Made by a program: the position numbers and the translations under genes. The notes beneath the pieces were generated by a model, which saw only the letters and a list, made by a program, of their open reading frames with translations, had not been told where the DNA came from and did no database searches. From Roseateles oligotrophus (GTDB taxonomy: Bacteria; Pseudomonadota; Gammaproteobacteria; Burkholderiales; Burkholderiaceae_C), in the NCBI RefSeq assembly GCF_014204525.1, contig NZ_JACHLP010000003.1, forward strand, positions 248,001-312,000: a stretch of 64,000 nucleotides of DNA, given 5' to 3'. Of the stretch, positions 26,608-34,920 are shown piece by piece (the stretch's first letter is position 1; every line of letters starts with the position of its first letter).

Positions 26608-27198
26608 TCAGTTGCGGTGCCTGCTGCGGCGCTCTTCCGCGACCGGGCCCTGGCCCTCGGCTTGCAGGGCCGCATCGGCGGCTTGCAACAGTTCTTCGGC
26701 GCTCAGGCGGCAGCGCTCGCTCTCCTGGCCGCCCCGTTCGCTACGCGCCCAAGCCATATTCAGGGCCAGGCTCAGGCACTCGTGGCGATGCTCGTAGGCC
26801 CCACTCAGCTGCTGCTGCAAGCGCTGCTGCACGGCGCCGGGCTTGGCCCCCGCCATATTCTGCAGCACCACGCCGAAGCGCCGGGCGCCGATCTGCACCA
26901 CCACATCGTTGCTGCGCACCCGCGCCCGCAGGCGCTCACCCATGGCCGTCAGCACCGCCTGGATCTGCTCGGCATTCGCCGCGCGGGCCTCCACGACCAA
27001 GCTGCGCAAGCTCATCATCAACAAGGCCGGCTCGGCCCCGTTGCGCCGGGCACTGCCCAGCTCGCGGTTGAACAGGCTGGCAAAGCCCTCCAGCGTCGGC
27101 ACCCGGATGAGCTCGGGCGGTGCCGGCCGCAGCCGCAGAGGCAGGGGCACGCTGACCACGAGCTGGCTGACTTCGGGCTTGGAGCTGTTGATAAACAT
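26608..27198 (-). CDS. Degenerate GGDEF-domain protein
   Basis: A 196-residue cytoplasmic protein. The fold pattern of a GGDEF domain is visible: FASLFNRELGSARRNGAEPALLMMSL, then VRSNDVVVQIGARRFGVVLQNM. The catalytic GGDEF is replaced by GARRF, so it cannot make cyclic di-GMP and may act as a binding or scaffold domain. ATG 27198 is chosen because the homologous part starts soon after it; more upstream codons are open but look non-coding. It is divergent from the ECF sigma gene and 150 bases from the propeller kinase. Confidence 0.72.
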   Translation of the reverse strand: MFINSSKPEVSQLVVSVPLPLRLRPAPPELIRVPTLEGFASLFNRELGSARRNGAEPALLMMSLRSLVVEARAANAEQIQAVLTAMGERLRARVRSNDVVVQIGARRFGVVLQNMAGAKPGAVQQRLQQQLSGAYEHRHECLSLALNMAWARSERGGQESERCRLSAEELLQAADAALQAEGQGPVAEERRSRHRN

Positions 27199-27433
27199 GG
27201 CGCTGCGTCTCTTTTGGGTTGCGGGACACGTCGGACAAAAAAGGTGAGGGCAGCGCCAATGACACATGTTCTCCGAACGCGGCCTCCCCAGACCTTGCGC
27301 CAATGTCATGCCCTCATTGTTTAAAACGGAATCCCGACGGCAAACCCGACATGCGGCTCGCACAAATTTGCAAATAGCTGCGGTGCCACCACGTTCAGCC
27401 GCTAGAGTCGCTAACCTGCCAGCCATGCATTAA

Positions 27434-28084
27434 ATGAGAGGCCCGGCCAAGCCGGGAGCCAAGGACGTGAGGACCAGCGAGGATCAGCCGCCCGCCGCCA
27501 GGAGCGATGCCAATGAAATCACCGTGCTGCTGCGCGCCGCCAGCGCGGGTGATGCCCTGGCCGGCGAGCGCGTCATCAGCCTGCTCTACGCCGACCTGCA
27601 GCGCCTGGCGCGCAGCCGCCTGCGCCAGGCCGGCAATGCCGGCGGCCTGACCCTGCTGGACCCGACCGGCCTGGTACACGAGTCCTATCTGCGCCTGCAG
27701 CAAGGCGGCAGCGGCGGCGTGCTGGACTTCCCCGACCGCAAGCATTTCCTGGCCTACGCCGCGCGGGTGATGCACAACCTGGTGGTCGATATGGTGCGCG
27801 CCGCCCAGGCCCAGCGCCACGGCGGCGAGTACGAGCACATCACCCTGGGCACCACCATCGCCGGCCTGCCCGCCGTGCAGAACGATGCGCAGATCCTGGG
27901 CGTACACGAGGCGCTGCAAGAGCTGGCGGCCTTTGACCCGCGCCTGAGCCAAGTGGTGGAAATGCGTTACTTCGGCGGCCTGAGCGAGCGCGAAATCGCC
28001 GACAGCCTGGGCCTGACCGAGAGAACCGTGCAGCGCGACTGGCAGAAAGCCAGGCTCTACCTCTCCATCGCCATGCAGAAGTAA
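27434..28084 (+). CDS. ECF-type sigma factor
   Basis: A 216-residue sigma-70 family factor of the Sigma70_ECF (pfam07638, TIGR02999-like) group. Region 2 is LLYADLQRLARSRL through HESYLRL and the helix FLAYAARVMHNLVVDMVRA; region 4 is VVEMRYFGGLSEREIADSLGLTERTVQRDWQKARLYL. This group is often encoded next to a serine/threonine kinase, as here (24-base gap), and may be switched on by it rather than by an anti-sigma factor; none is nearby. ATG 27434 has no clear Shine-Dalgarno; a GTG about 33 bases later is possible. Confidence 0.88.
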   Translation: MRGPAKPGAKDVRTSEDQPPAARSDANEITVLLRAASAGDALAGERVISLLYADLQRLARSRLRQAGNAGGLTLLDPTGLVHESYLRLQQGGSGGVLDFPDRKHFLAYAARVMHNLVVDMVRAAQAQRHGGEYEHITLGTTIAGLPAVQNDAQILGVHEALQELAAFDPRLSQVVEMRYFGGLSEREIADSLGLTERTVQRDWQKARLYLSIAMQK

Positions 28085-28108
28085 ACAAAAAAGGAAAGAA
28101 TCCAAGGC

Positions 28109-30862
28109 ATGCGGGAAATCGACAAAGCACGCTGGCCCCGGCTCAGCCCCTTGCTGGACGAATTGCTGGACCTCGACGAGGCCGGCGCCCGCGCCGCCCG
28201 CCTGCAGCAGCTGCAGGCCGCGCACCCCGAGCTGGCCGAAGACCTGGCCGAGCTGCTGCGCCGCCAGGCCGAGCAGGACGCTGCCGACTACCTCGCCCCG
28301 CCCCTGCTGCAAGGCCTGGCCGCCGCCGAGCCCGGCCCGCGGCTGGCCGCCGGCCAGAGCGTGGGCGCCTACACCCTGGAGCGCATCATCGGCCAGGGCG
28401 GCATGGGCGCGGTCTGGCTGGCCCGCCGCACCGACGGGCGCTATGACGCGCAAGTAGCGATCAAGTTCCTCAGCACCGGCCTGGCCGGCCGGGGCGATGC
28501 CGGCCGCTTCGCCCGCGAAGGCCAGATCCTCGCCCGCCTGGCCCATCCGCATATCGCCCGCATGCTGGACGCCGGCATCGCCCAGCTGGACGGGGGAATA
28601 GCCGGCACCAGCGCCGGCCGCCTGCCCTATCTGGTGCTGGAATACATCGAAGACGGCCAGCCCATAGACCGCTTCTGCGAGGCCCAGCAGCTCGATCTGC
28701 GCGGCCGCGTGCAGCTGTTCCAGAGCGTGCTGGCCGCCGTCGCCCATGCGCACAACCGGCTGATCCTGCACCGCGACTTGAAGCCCTCCAACATCCTGGT
28801 CACCCCCAGGGGCGAGGTCAAGCTGCTGGACTTCGGCATCGCCAAGCTGCTGGACGAAGGCGAGGACGAGCACGCCCTGCCCAGCGGCACGGCCTCCGAG
28901 CTGACCCAGCAGGCCGGCCGCGCCTTCACCCCGCGCTACGCCTCGCCCGAGCAGGTGCAGGGCGGCGAAGTCACCACCGCCACCGACGTCTACGCCCTCG
29001 GCGTGCTGCTCTACCTGCTGCTCAGCGGCCGCCACCCCACCAGCACCAGCGACAACGAAGCCAGCACCACGCCGCTGGAACGCATGCGCGGCATCGTGGA
29101 GGTGGAGCCCAGGAAACTCTCCGAGACCGTGCGCGCACAAGGTGGCGAGCGCGCGAAGAAATCCGCCCGCGACTTGCGCGGCGACCTGGACACCATCGTC
29201 GCCAAGGCGCTCAAGAAAGCCCCGGCCGAACGCTACGCCAACGCCGCCGAGCTGAGTGAGGATCTGCGCCGCTGGCTGGCCCATGAACCCATCGCCGCCC
29301 GGCCCGACAGCGCCTACTACCGCACGGCCAAGTTTGTGCGGCGCCATCGCTGGGGGGTGGCGGCGGGCACTTTCGCCAGCCTGGCCGTCGCGGCGGGCGC
29401 CGGCCTCGCGGTCTGGAAAGCCCAGGAGGCCCACGAACAGCGCATGCAGGCCGAAAGCCTGATCGAGTTCATGCTGGGCGATCTGCGCAAAAAGCTGGAG
29501 CCCGTGGGGCGGCTGGATGTGCTGGACGCCGTGGGCGAAAAAGCGCTGGGCTATTACTCGCAGCAAGACGCCCGCAGCGCCTCGGCCGACTCCTTGGGGC
29601 GGCAGGCCCGGGCCTTGCATCTGCTGGGTGAGATGGCGGACGCGCGGGGCGAGCTGGACCGGGCCGAGCAGATGTTCAAACAAGCGGCGCAAAGCACCGC
29701 CGAGCTGCTGGCCCGCAACCCCGGCGAGGAGGCCCGTGTTTTCGAGCACGCCCAAAGCACGTACTGGATGGCCTATGCCGCAAGGCGCCGCGGCGACCTC
29801 CAGGCCGCGGCCGCGCAGTTTGAGGCTTACCGGCAGCTCGCCGCCCGGCTGACCGCGCTCAACCCCGGCAAGCCGGAATGGCAGATGGAACAGGCGGCGG
29901 CCGAATCGAATCTGGGCATTCTTCAGCTGGAGCGCAACCAGGCGCTGGAAGCCCAGCAAGCTCTTACCAGATCCAGCGAGCTGTGGCGCCAGGTGCTGGC
30001 GCAAAGACCCGCCGCCCGGCTGGACTACGCCTCGACCTTGGGCTGGCTGGCCAATGCCCACCAGGCCTTGGGCGATTACAAACAGGCGCTGGCCGCCCAA
30101 GCGGCCAAGGTCGCCTTGTTTGACGATCAAACCAATGCATCGAGCAATAGCGAGGTCCGCCATATTCAGGCCACGGCTTCTTTTTACTCCGGCCAGCTGC
30201 TGCTGCTGATGGGCCAGCTCGACCCGGCCCTGGGCAAGAGCCTGGAGGCCGTCGTCCGGCTGAAGGCCTTGCAAGCCCTGGAACCCGGCAATCTGGAGTG
30301 GCTGCAACATCTCTGCTTTGCCCAGTTGCTGGTCGCCGAAATCCATCTCGCCCAGGGCGACGCCCGGGCCGGGCGGCTCGCGCTCGCTGCCGTGCAGGCC
30401 GATACCGAGCACTTGCTGCGCCAGGATGCCAAGCGGCTCGCCTGGCAGGTCAAGCTGAAAGGCATTCAGCTGACCTTGTCGGCCCGCCTGGCCTTATTAG
30501 AGGGCAAGCCTCTTCAAACCGCGCCATTGCTCAATTACCTGGACGGTGTCCGCACATTCGAGGGTGGCGGCAAACGGCTGAAGCCGGAGAACAACCGCGT
30601 CGTTGCCGAAGCCCAGCTACTGGCGGGCGACGCCCTGGTCGAATCTGGCCAAGCTGTCGAAGCCCAAACTCTGTGGCTGAACCTGGTGAATCGCCTGCAG
30701 GCACAGGTGACGAATCGCGACCAAGACGCGATGGCCCTGCAGGCTCTTGCCTTACTCAGGCTGGACCGGCCTCAAGAAGCGCTGCATCTGGCCGAAACAT
30801 TGGCAGCCACGACGTACCGGCACCCACGCCATGCCGAATTGGCCGCGCTGATCAAAAAATAA
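28109..30862 (+). CDS. Serine/threonine protein kinase with C-terminal TPR-like repeats
   Basis: A 917-residue membrane kinase. The kinase domain spans about residues 88-390: GQGGMGAVW loop near 95, VAIKFL lysine near 116, HRDLKPSNIL catalytic loop near 220, and DFGIAK near 240, all intact. One membrane helix follows (WGVAAGTFASLAVAAGAGLAVW, near 414-434), then a long helical region with TPR-like repeats (480-917) that would be outside the membrane. The N-terminal 80 residues resemble the helical lead common to this family. It is paired with the ECF sigma gene and followed by a small unknown protein. Confidence 0.92.
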   Translation: MREIDKARWPRLSPLLDELLDLDEAGARAARLQQLQAAHPELAEDLAELLRRQAEQDAADYLAPPLLQGLAAAEPGPRLAAGQSVGAYTLERIIGQGGMGAVWLARRTDGRYDAQVAIKFLSTGLAGRGDAGRFAREGQILARLAHPHIARMLDAGIAQLDGGIAGTSAGRLPYLVLEYIEDGQPIDRFCEAQQLDLRGRVQLFQSVLAAVAHAHNRLILHRDLKPSNILVTPRGEVKLLDFGIAKLLDEGEDEHALPSGTASELTQQAGRAFTPRYASPEQVQGGEVTTATDVYALGVLLYLLLSGRHPTSTSDNEASTTPLERMRGIVEVEPRKLSETVRAQGGERAKKSARDLRGDLDTIVAKALKKAPAERYANAAELSEDLRRWLAHEPIAARPDSAYYRTAKFVRRHRWGVAAGTFASLAVAAGAGLAVWKAQEAHEQRMQAESLIEFMLGDLRKKLEPVGRLDVLDAVGEKALGYYSQQDARSASADSLGRQARALHLLGEMADARGELDRAEQMFKQAAQSTAELLARNPGEEARVFEHAQSTYWMAYAARRRGDLQAAAAQFEAYRQLAARLTALNPGKPEWQMEQAAAESNLGILQLERNQALEAQQALTRSSELWRQVLAQRPAARLDYASTLGWLANAHQALGDYKQALAAQAAKVALFDDQTNASSNSEVRHIQATASFYSGQLLLLMGQLDPALGKSLEAVVRLKALQALEPGNLEWLQHLCFAQLLVAEIHLAQGDARAGRLALAAVQADTEHLLRQDAKRLAWQVKLKGIQLTLSARLALLEGKPLQTAPLLNYLDGVRTFEGGGKRLKPENNRVVAEAQLLAGDALVESGQAVEAQTLWLNLVNRLQAQVTNRDQDAMALQALALLRLDRPQEALHLAETLAATTYRHPRHAELAALIKK

Positions 30863-30922
30863 GGCCAGCCAAGTCGGCACCGGCTGAACCCACCATCCAC
30901 AGCAAGAAAAGGGAAGAAAACC

Positions 30923-31273
30923 ATGACGACGACACAGAACGATACGGCCCTGAGCATCAGCGTCGATGTATTGGAAGAAGGCGGCAAGACCACCGTGGTC
31001 TGCTCGCCCGAGGTGCTGGCGGTGAGCGACCGCAACTCGCTGATCGTGTTCAATCTGCTCAACCCCGACTACGAGTTCCCCGCCAGCGGCGCCATCGTCT
31101 TTGCCCAGGGGGCTGGCGAGTTCCCCAATAGCTGGTATCTCGACCCCGCCTATGTGGCCGTGCGGGATCGGCGCTTGACGACGGGCGAGTACGCCTACAC
31201 CGCCACCGTGCAACACAGGCAAACCAAGGAACAGCACTCGGTCGATCCGGTCATCAAGAATATGAACGAATAG
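30923..31273 (+). CDS. Small protein of unknown function downstream of the Ser/Thr kinase
   Basis: A 116-residue soluble protein with no signal peptide or membrane segment. The sequence alternates short hydrophobic strands (ISVDVLEEGGKTTVVC, SLIVFNLL, GAIVFAQGAGEFPNSWYL) and ends with a DPVIKN element, suggesting a small beta-sandwich. I do not recognise the family. A GGGAAG Shine-Dalgarno precedes ATG 30923 and the gap to the kinase is 60 bases, so it is probably co-transcribed and may be a kinase target or an output of the sigma/kinase pair. Confidence 0.65.
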   Translation: MTTTQNDTALSISVDVLEEGGKTTVVCSPEVLAVSDRNSLIVFNLLNPDYEFPASGAIVFAQGAGEFPNSWYLDPAYVAVRDRRLTTGEYAYTATVQHRQTKEQHSVDPVIKNMNE

Positions 31274-31345
31274 GTCCATCCGCTGCAGCGAGGCCTGGCA
31301 ACCAGGTAGGGAGGGTCTTGCCCCGCCCTACGGTAGGCTCGGGGA

Positions 31346-31525
31346 ATGGTGCATAAACACAGCAATTCCCCGGCCTCATCGCTGGCCGCCCCGGCCAATG
31401 CCGAATTCGGCAAACCCCTGCGCGGCAACACCCTCATCTTCGAGGCCGACACCCGGGCCGGCCGGGGGCCTTTGACAAGCCTGGTCAGATACCCCAGGAT
31501 GCCATCATGCCCATCGACCCCATGA
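31346..31525 (+). pseudogene. Decayed copy of the 5' end of the potassium channel gene
   Basis: The 59-codon frame contains EFGKPLRG and IFEADTRAGRG, matching the first 40 residues of the channel gene at 31848. A block of 26 bases (31401-31426) is identical to 31882-31907, and another of 15 bases (31435-31449) to 31931-31945. Homology stops after 31475, no membrane segment follows, and the frame then runs into the parD gene. This looks like a partial duplication left behind by insertion of the parD/parE segment. Confidence 0.7.
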
Positions 31526-31758
31526 ATGTCGCACTGCCAGAGTCGCTGCGCGCCTACGTGAGCCAACGAGTCGCATCGGGACAGTACGGCGACGCCAGCG
31601 AGTACCTGCGCGAGCTCATCCGCAAGGATCAGCGCGAACAAGAGCTTGTGTGGCTGCGCGCACTGGTCGAGCAGGGCCTGAGCAGCGGCCCGGCTGCGCC
31701 GGATACGCCAGAAGACTGGGCTGAGCTGCGGGGCATCGCAAGCGGCCATATCGAGTGA
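31507..31758 (+). CDS. parD: ParD-family antitoxin
   Basis: An 83-residue ribbon-helix-helix antitoxin. The family pattern is clear: MNVALPESLRAYVSQRV, GQYGDASEYLRELIRKDQ, then a C-terminal toxin-binding tail with LRALVEQGLSSG. ParD binds operator DNA and neutralises a ParE gyrase inhibitor. Start ATG 31507 has an AGGA upstream; ATG 31522 is also possible. The partner toxin is reduced to a stub directly downstream, so this antitoxin is now an orphan here. Confidence 0.85.
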   Translation: MPIDPMNVALPESLRAYVSQRVASGQYGDASEYLRELIRKDQREQELVWLRALVEQGLSSGPAAPDTPEDWAELRGIASGHIE

Positions 31759-31817
31759 GCACCCTCGCGCTCACACCGGCAGCCCGGCAGGATCGCCGCA
31801 ACGAAGTCAGGCCCTAG
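31755..31817 (+). pseudogene. Truncated parE toxin stub
   Basis: A GTG at 31755 overlaps the parD stop (GTGA), exactly where parE normally begins. The 20 codons encode STLALTPAARQDRRNE, which fits the usual ParE N-terminus (an LTPAA element followed by D and charged residues), and then reach TAG at 31815-31817. The other roughly 75 residues of ParE are missing; the DNA after the stop is the leader of the potassium channel gene. Confidence 0.65.
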
Positions 31818-31847
31818 CTTCGCCCGGGGCTGCGTTAGGCTTGGCTC

Positions 31848-32726
31848 ATGTCACGCGAACCCCTGCCCTCCTCCACCGGCCCCGAATTCGGCAAACCCCT
31901 GCGCGGCTGGCGGCTGCGCTGCTACACCATCATCTTCGAGGCCGATACCCGCGCCGGGCGCAACTTCGACCTGCTGCTGATCCTGATGGTGCTGGCCAGT
32001 GTGGCCCTGGTGATGCTGGACAGCGTGGGCGGGCTGCGCGCCCGCTACGGCCCCTGGCTGAGCGCGTTCGAATACTTCTTCACCGCCGCCTTCACGGCGG
32101 AATACCTATTGCGCCTGGCCTGCGTGCGCCACCCGCTGCGCTATGCGCTGAGCTTTTACGGCCTCGTCGATTTGCTGGCCGTGCTGCCCACCTACCTCGC
32201 GATTCTTGAGCCCAGCCTGTATGCGCTGGTGGATGTGCGGGTGCTGCGCCTCTTGCGGGTGTTCCGCATCCTCAAGCTGCATGCCTATATGCAGGAGTAC
32301 ATCAGCCTGGGCCGGGCGCTGCGGGCCAGCGCGCGCAAGATTTTTGTCTTCCTGTCGGCGGTGCTGATGGTGGTGCTGATCATGGGCACGGTGATGTTCA
32401 TCGTCGAGGGGCCCGAGCATGGCTTCACCAGCATCCCGGTGGGGGTGTACTGGGCCATCACCACGCTGACCACGGTGGGCTATGGCGACCTGACGCCCAA
32501 GACCGATCTGGGCCGATTGATTGCCTCGCTGATGATGTTGCTGGGCTGGGGCGTGCTGGCCGTGCCCACCGGCATCGTGACGGCCGAGATGAGCGCACAG
32601 CGCTTCCAGTTCCCGCCCCAGACGACCACGCGAACCTGCCACGACTGCTTGACCGAAGGCCATCTGCCCGATGCAAAATTCTGCCGCAACTGCGGCGCCA
32701 AACTGCCGCGCTACCAGCGTGAATGA
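31848..32726 (+). CDS. Voltage-gated type potassium channel with C-terminal zinc ribbon
   Basis: A 292-residue six-helix ion channel. S1 starts at LLLILMVLASVALVML; S4 carries regularly spaced arginines (VRVLRLLRVFRILKLH); the pore has the potassium filter TTVGYGD near residue 206, then S6. The cytoplasmic tail ends with a CHDC (near 264) and CRNC (near 279) pair that would form a zinc ribbon. ATG 31848 fits the N-terminus shared with the upstream decayed copy. The stop overlaps the start of the next gene (ATGA). Confidence 0.9.
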   Translation: MSREPLPSSTGPEFGKPLRGWRLRCYTIIFEADTRAGRNFDLLLILMVLASVALVMLDSVGGLRARYGPWLSAFEYFFTAAFTAEYLLRLACVRHPLRYALSFYGLVDLLAVLPTYLAILEPSLYALVDVRVLRLLRVFRILKLHAYMQEYISLGRALRASARKIFVFLSAVLMVVLIMGTVMFIVEGPEHGFTSIPVGVYWAITTLTTVGYGDLTPKTDLGRLIASLMMLLGWGVLAVPTGIVTAEMSAQRFQFPPQTTTRTCHDCLTEGHLPDAKFCRNCGAKLPRYQRE

Positions 32727-33073
32727 GGATGAAGACTTTGACCGCCGAACAACTCGCCCAGGCCCAGCTGCTGGCCTATAACGCCAAGGATCTGGAGGCT
32801 TTCGTGGCCTGCTATAGCGAGGATGTGCAGGTCTGGCGCATGCCCACGGCCACGCCCCAGGTGCAGGGGCACGCGGCCTTTCGCGAGAGCTATCGCCAGG
32901 GCTCGTTTGCCGCGCCAGCGGTGCAGGCCGAGATCACCCAGCGCATGGTGATGGGCGACACGGTGGTGGACCACGAGCGCGTGCATGGCCGGCCCGGCGG
33001 TGTCAGCGAGGTGGTGGTGGTGTACCGCTGCCGCGAGGGCCTGATCGCCGAGGTGTATTTCTTCTCGCCCTGA
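32723..33073 (+). CDS. NTF2-like / SnoaL-like family protein
   Basis: A 116-residue small protein of the nuclear transport factor 2-like fold: a helical start with LLAYNAKDLEAFVACYSEDVQVW, then HAAFRESYRQG, and beta strands VVVVYRCREGLIAEVYFF. Such proteins are small-molecule isomerases, lyases or binding proteins; catalytic residues cannot be assigned with confidence. ATG 32723 overlaps the channel gene stop, so the two are probably translated together. Confidence 0.82.
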   Translation: MRMKTLTAEQLAQAQLLAYNAKDLEAFVACYSEDVQVWRMPTATPQVQGHAAFRESYRQGSFAAPAVQAEITQRMVMGDTVVDHERVHGRPGGVSEVVVVYRCREGLIAEVYFFSP

Positions 33074-33103
33074 TCGCGGCCGGCCCGCTGAATTTGCTTA
33101 TTA

Positions 33104-33118
33104 CCAATGAGTTCTTGG
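33104..33118. promoter_or_regulatory. Inverted repeat upstream of metN
   Basis: CCAA (33104-33107) and TTGG (33115-33118) flank a 7-base spacer in the only AT-rich part of the metN leader. A regulatory or promoter role is possible. I see no SAM riboswitch features here. Confidence 0.25.
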
Positions 33119-33178
33119 GGATTCTAGGGTTTTCACTAGGATGGCGGCCTTGCCCCGCTGCCTCCTGAAGAAACGCCC

Positions 33179-34195
33179 GTGATCGAACTCCAAGACATAC
33201 ACAAACACTTCGGTAATGGCGAGGGCCCACGGATCAAGGCCCTGGACGGCATCAGCCTCGGCGTCAAGGCGGGCGAGGTGTTCGGCATCATCGGCCACTC
33301 GGGTGCCGGCAAGTCCACCCTGCTGCGCGTGCTCAATCTGCTGGAGCGGCCCGATAGCGGCAGCCTGCGCGTGGCCGGCCAGGACCTGCTGAGCCTGGAC
33401 GATGCCCAGCTGCGCGGCGCCCGCCAGCGCATCGGCATGATTTTTCAGCACTTCAATCTGCTGGGCTCGCGCACCGTGGCCGAGAACGTGGCCTGGCCGC
33501 TGCGCATCGCCCGCTGGCCGGCGGCGCAGATCGCCCCGCGCGTGGCCGAGTTGCTGGCCCGCGTCGGCCTGGCCGAGCAAGGCCACAAATACCCGGCCCA
33601 GCTCTCGGGCGGGCAGAAGCAGCGCGTGGGCATTGCGCGCGCCCTGGCCACCGGGCCTGAGCTGCTGCTGTGCGACGAGGCCACCAGCGCCCTGGACCCG
33701 CAGACCACCCGCGCCATCCTGGACCTGCTGGCCCAGCTGAACCGCGAGTTAGGCCTGGCCATCGTGCTGATCACCCACGAGATGGATGTGGTGCGCCGCA
33801 TCTGTGACCGGGTGGCGGTGCTGGAGGCCGGGCGGGTGGTGGAGACGGGGCCGGTGGCCGAGGTCTTTCTGCACCCGCAGCATGCGGTGACGCGCCGCTT
33901 TGTGCAGGAGGCAGAAAACATCGACGAGAACGAGCAGCACGAGGACTACGCCCAGATCCACATTCGGCCCGGCCACCTGCTGCGCCTCACCTTCCAAGGC
34001 GAGCGCACCTACGAGCCCTTGCTGGGCGAGGTGGCGCGCCGCAGCGGCATCGACTTCGGCATCCTGCACGGCCGCATCGATCGCATCAAGAGCACACCCT
34101 ACGGTCAGCTGACGATTGCCGTCACCGGCGGCGACCTGGCCGGCGCGCAAGCCCTGCTGGCCGAGCGCGGCGTGCGCGTTGAAGTGCTGCGTTAA
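33179..34195 (+). CDS. metN: Methionine ABC transporter ATP-binding protein MetN
   Basis: A 338-residue ATPase of the methionine importer. Walker A is GHSGAGKST near residue 40, the signature is LSGGQKQR near 141, and Walker B is [13 protein letters not shown]. The C-terminal NIL domain (about 265-338), which binds methionine and inhibits transport, is present. Start is GTG 33179 ([11 protein letters not shown]). It is followed by metI after 15 bases and then metQ. Confidence 0.95.
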   Translation: MIELQDIHKHFGNGEGPRIKALDGISLGVKAGEVFGIIGHSGAGKSTLLRVLNLLERPDSGSLRVAGQDLLSLDDAQLRGARQRIGMIFQHFNLLGSRTVAENVAWPLRIARWPAAQIAPRVAELLARVGLAEQGHKYPAQLSGGQKQRVGIARALATGPELLLCDEATSALDPQTTRAILDLLAQLNRELGLAIVLITHEMDVVRRICDRVAVLEAGRVVETGPVAEVFLHPQHAVTRRFVQEAENIDENEQHEDYAQIHIRPGHLLRLTFQGERTYEPLLGEVARRSGIDFGILHGRIDRIKSTPYGQLTIAVTGGDLAGAQALLAERGVRVEVLR

Positions 34196-34210
34196 TCCAA
34201 GAGACGAGAC

Positions 34211-34876
34211 ATGAGCGAAATTCTGCTGAACATGGACTGGGCCGAGATCGGCCTGGCCAGCGCCGACACCTTGCTGATGCTGGGCGGCGCCCTGCTCTTC
34301 ACCGGCCTGCTGGGCCTGCCCCTGGGCGTGCTGCTCTTTCTGCTGGACCGCGGCCAGCTGCTGGACTCGCCGCGCGCCTATGGCCTGCTCTCGCTGCTGG
34401 TCAATGTGCTGCGCTCCCTGCCTTTTGTGATCCTGCTGATCCTGCTGATCCCGTTTACCTTGGCGGTGACCGGCACCTCGCTGGGCGTGGCCGGTGCCAT
34501 CCCGCCGCTGGTGGTGGGGGCCACGCCCTTCTTCGCCCGCCTGGTGGAAGCGGCCTTGCGCGGCGTGGACCGCGGCGTCGTCGAGGCCGGGCAGGCCATG
34601 GGCGCCAGCCCGCGCCAGATCGTCAGCCAGGCGCTCTTGCCGGAAGCGCTGCCGGGCATTCTGTCGGCGCTGACGGTGACGGCCATCACCCTGGTGGGCT
34701 ACACGGCCATGTCGGGCGTGATCGGCGGCGGCGGCCTGGGCGACCTGGCCATACGCTTCGGCTACCAGCGCTTCCAGACCGAGGTGATGCTGGTCACCGT
34801 GGCCCTGCTTTTGATCCTCGTGCAGCTGTTGCAGATGCTGGGGGACTGGGCAGTTAGACGCCTCAACCACCGCTGA
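34211..34876 (+). CDS. metI: Methionine ABC transporter permease MetI
   Basis: A 221-residue inner-membrane permease with about five helices. The EAA-type loop that contacts MetN is visible as VEAGQAMGASPRQIVSQALLPEALPGI near residue 118-144. Length matches MetI (217 in E. coli). It lies between metN and metQ in the standard order. Confidence 0.95.
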   Translation: MSEILLNMDWAEIGLASADTLLMLGGALLFTGLLGLPLGVLLFLLDRGQLLDSPRAYGLLSLLVNVLRSLPFVILLILLIPFTLAVTGTSLGVAGAIPPLVVGATPFFARLVEAALRGVDRGVVEAGQAMGASPRQIVSQALLPEALPGILSALTVTAITLVGYTAMSGVIGGGGLGDLAIRFGYQRFQTEVMLVTVALLLILVQLLQMLGDWAVRRLNHR

Positions 34877-34920
34877 GTCTTTTGTTTTTTTGTGTTTCCA
34901 AAACGAGGAGTGAAACCACC

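Noticed and set aside
27366-27375. Perfect 10-bp palindrome ATTTGCAAAT before the ECF sigma gene
   Set aside because: Short and AT-rich; possibly part of a promoter, but nothing else supports an operator.
27395-30412. A 1005-codon open frame on the minus strand opposite the Ser/Thr kinase
   Set aside because: Its product is a low-complexity run of Gln, Gly, Ala, His and Leu, as expected for the antisense frame of a GC-rich gene. The plus strand has intact kinase motifs.
33074-33178. SAM or methionine riboswitch before metN
   Set aside because: The leader is about 100 bases with no conserved SAM-riboswitch blocks; only a short inverted repeat was seen.
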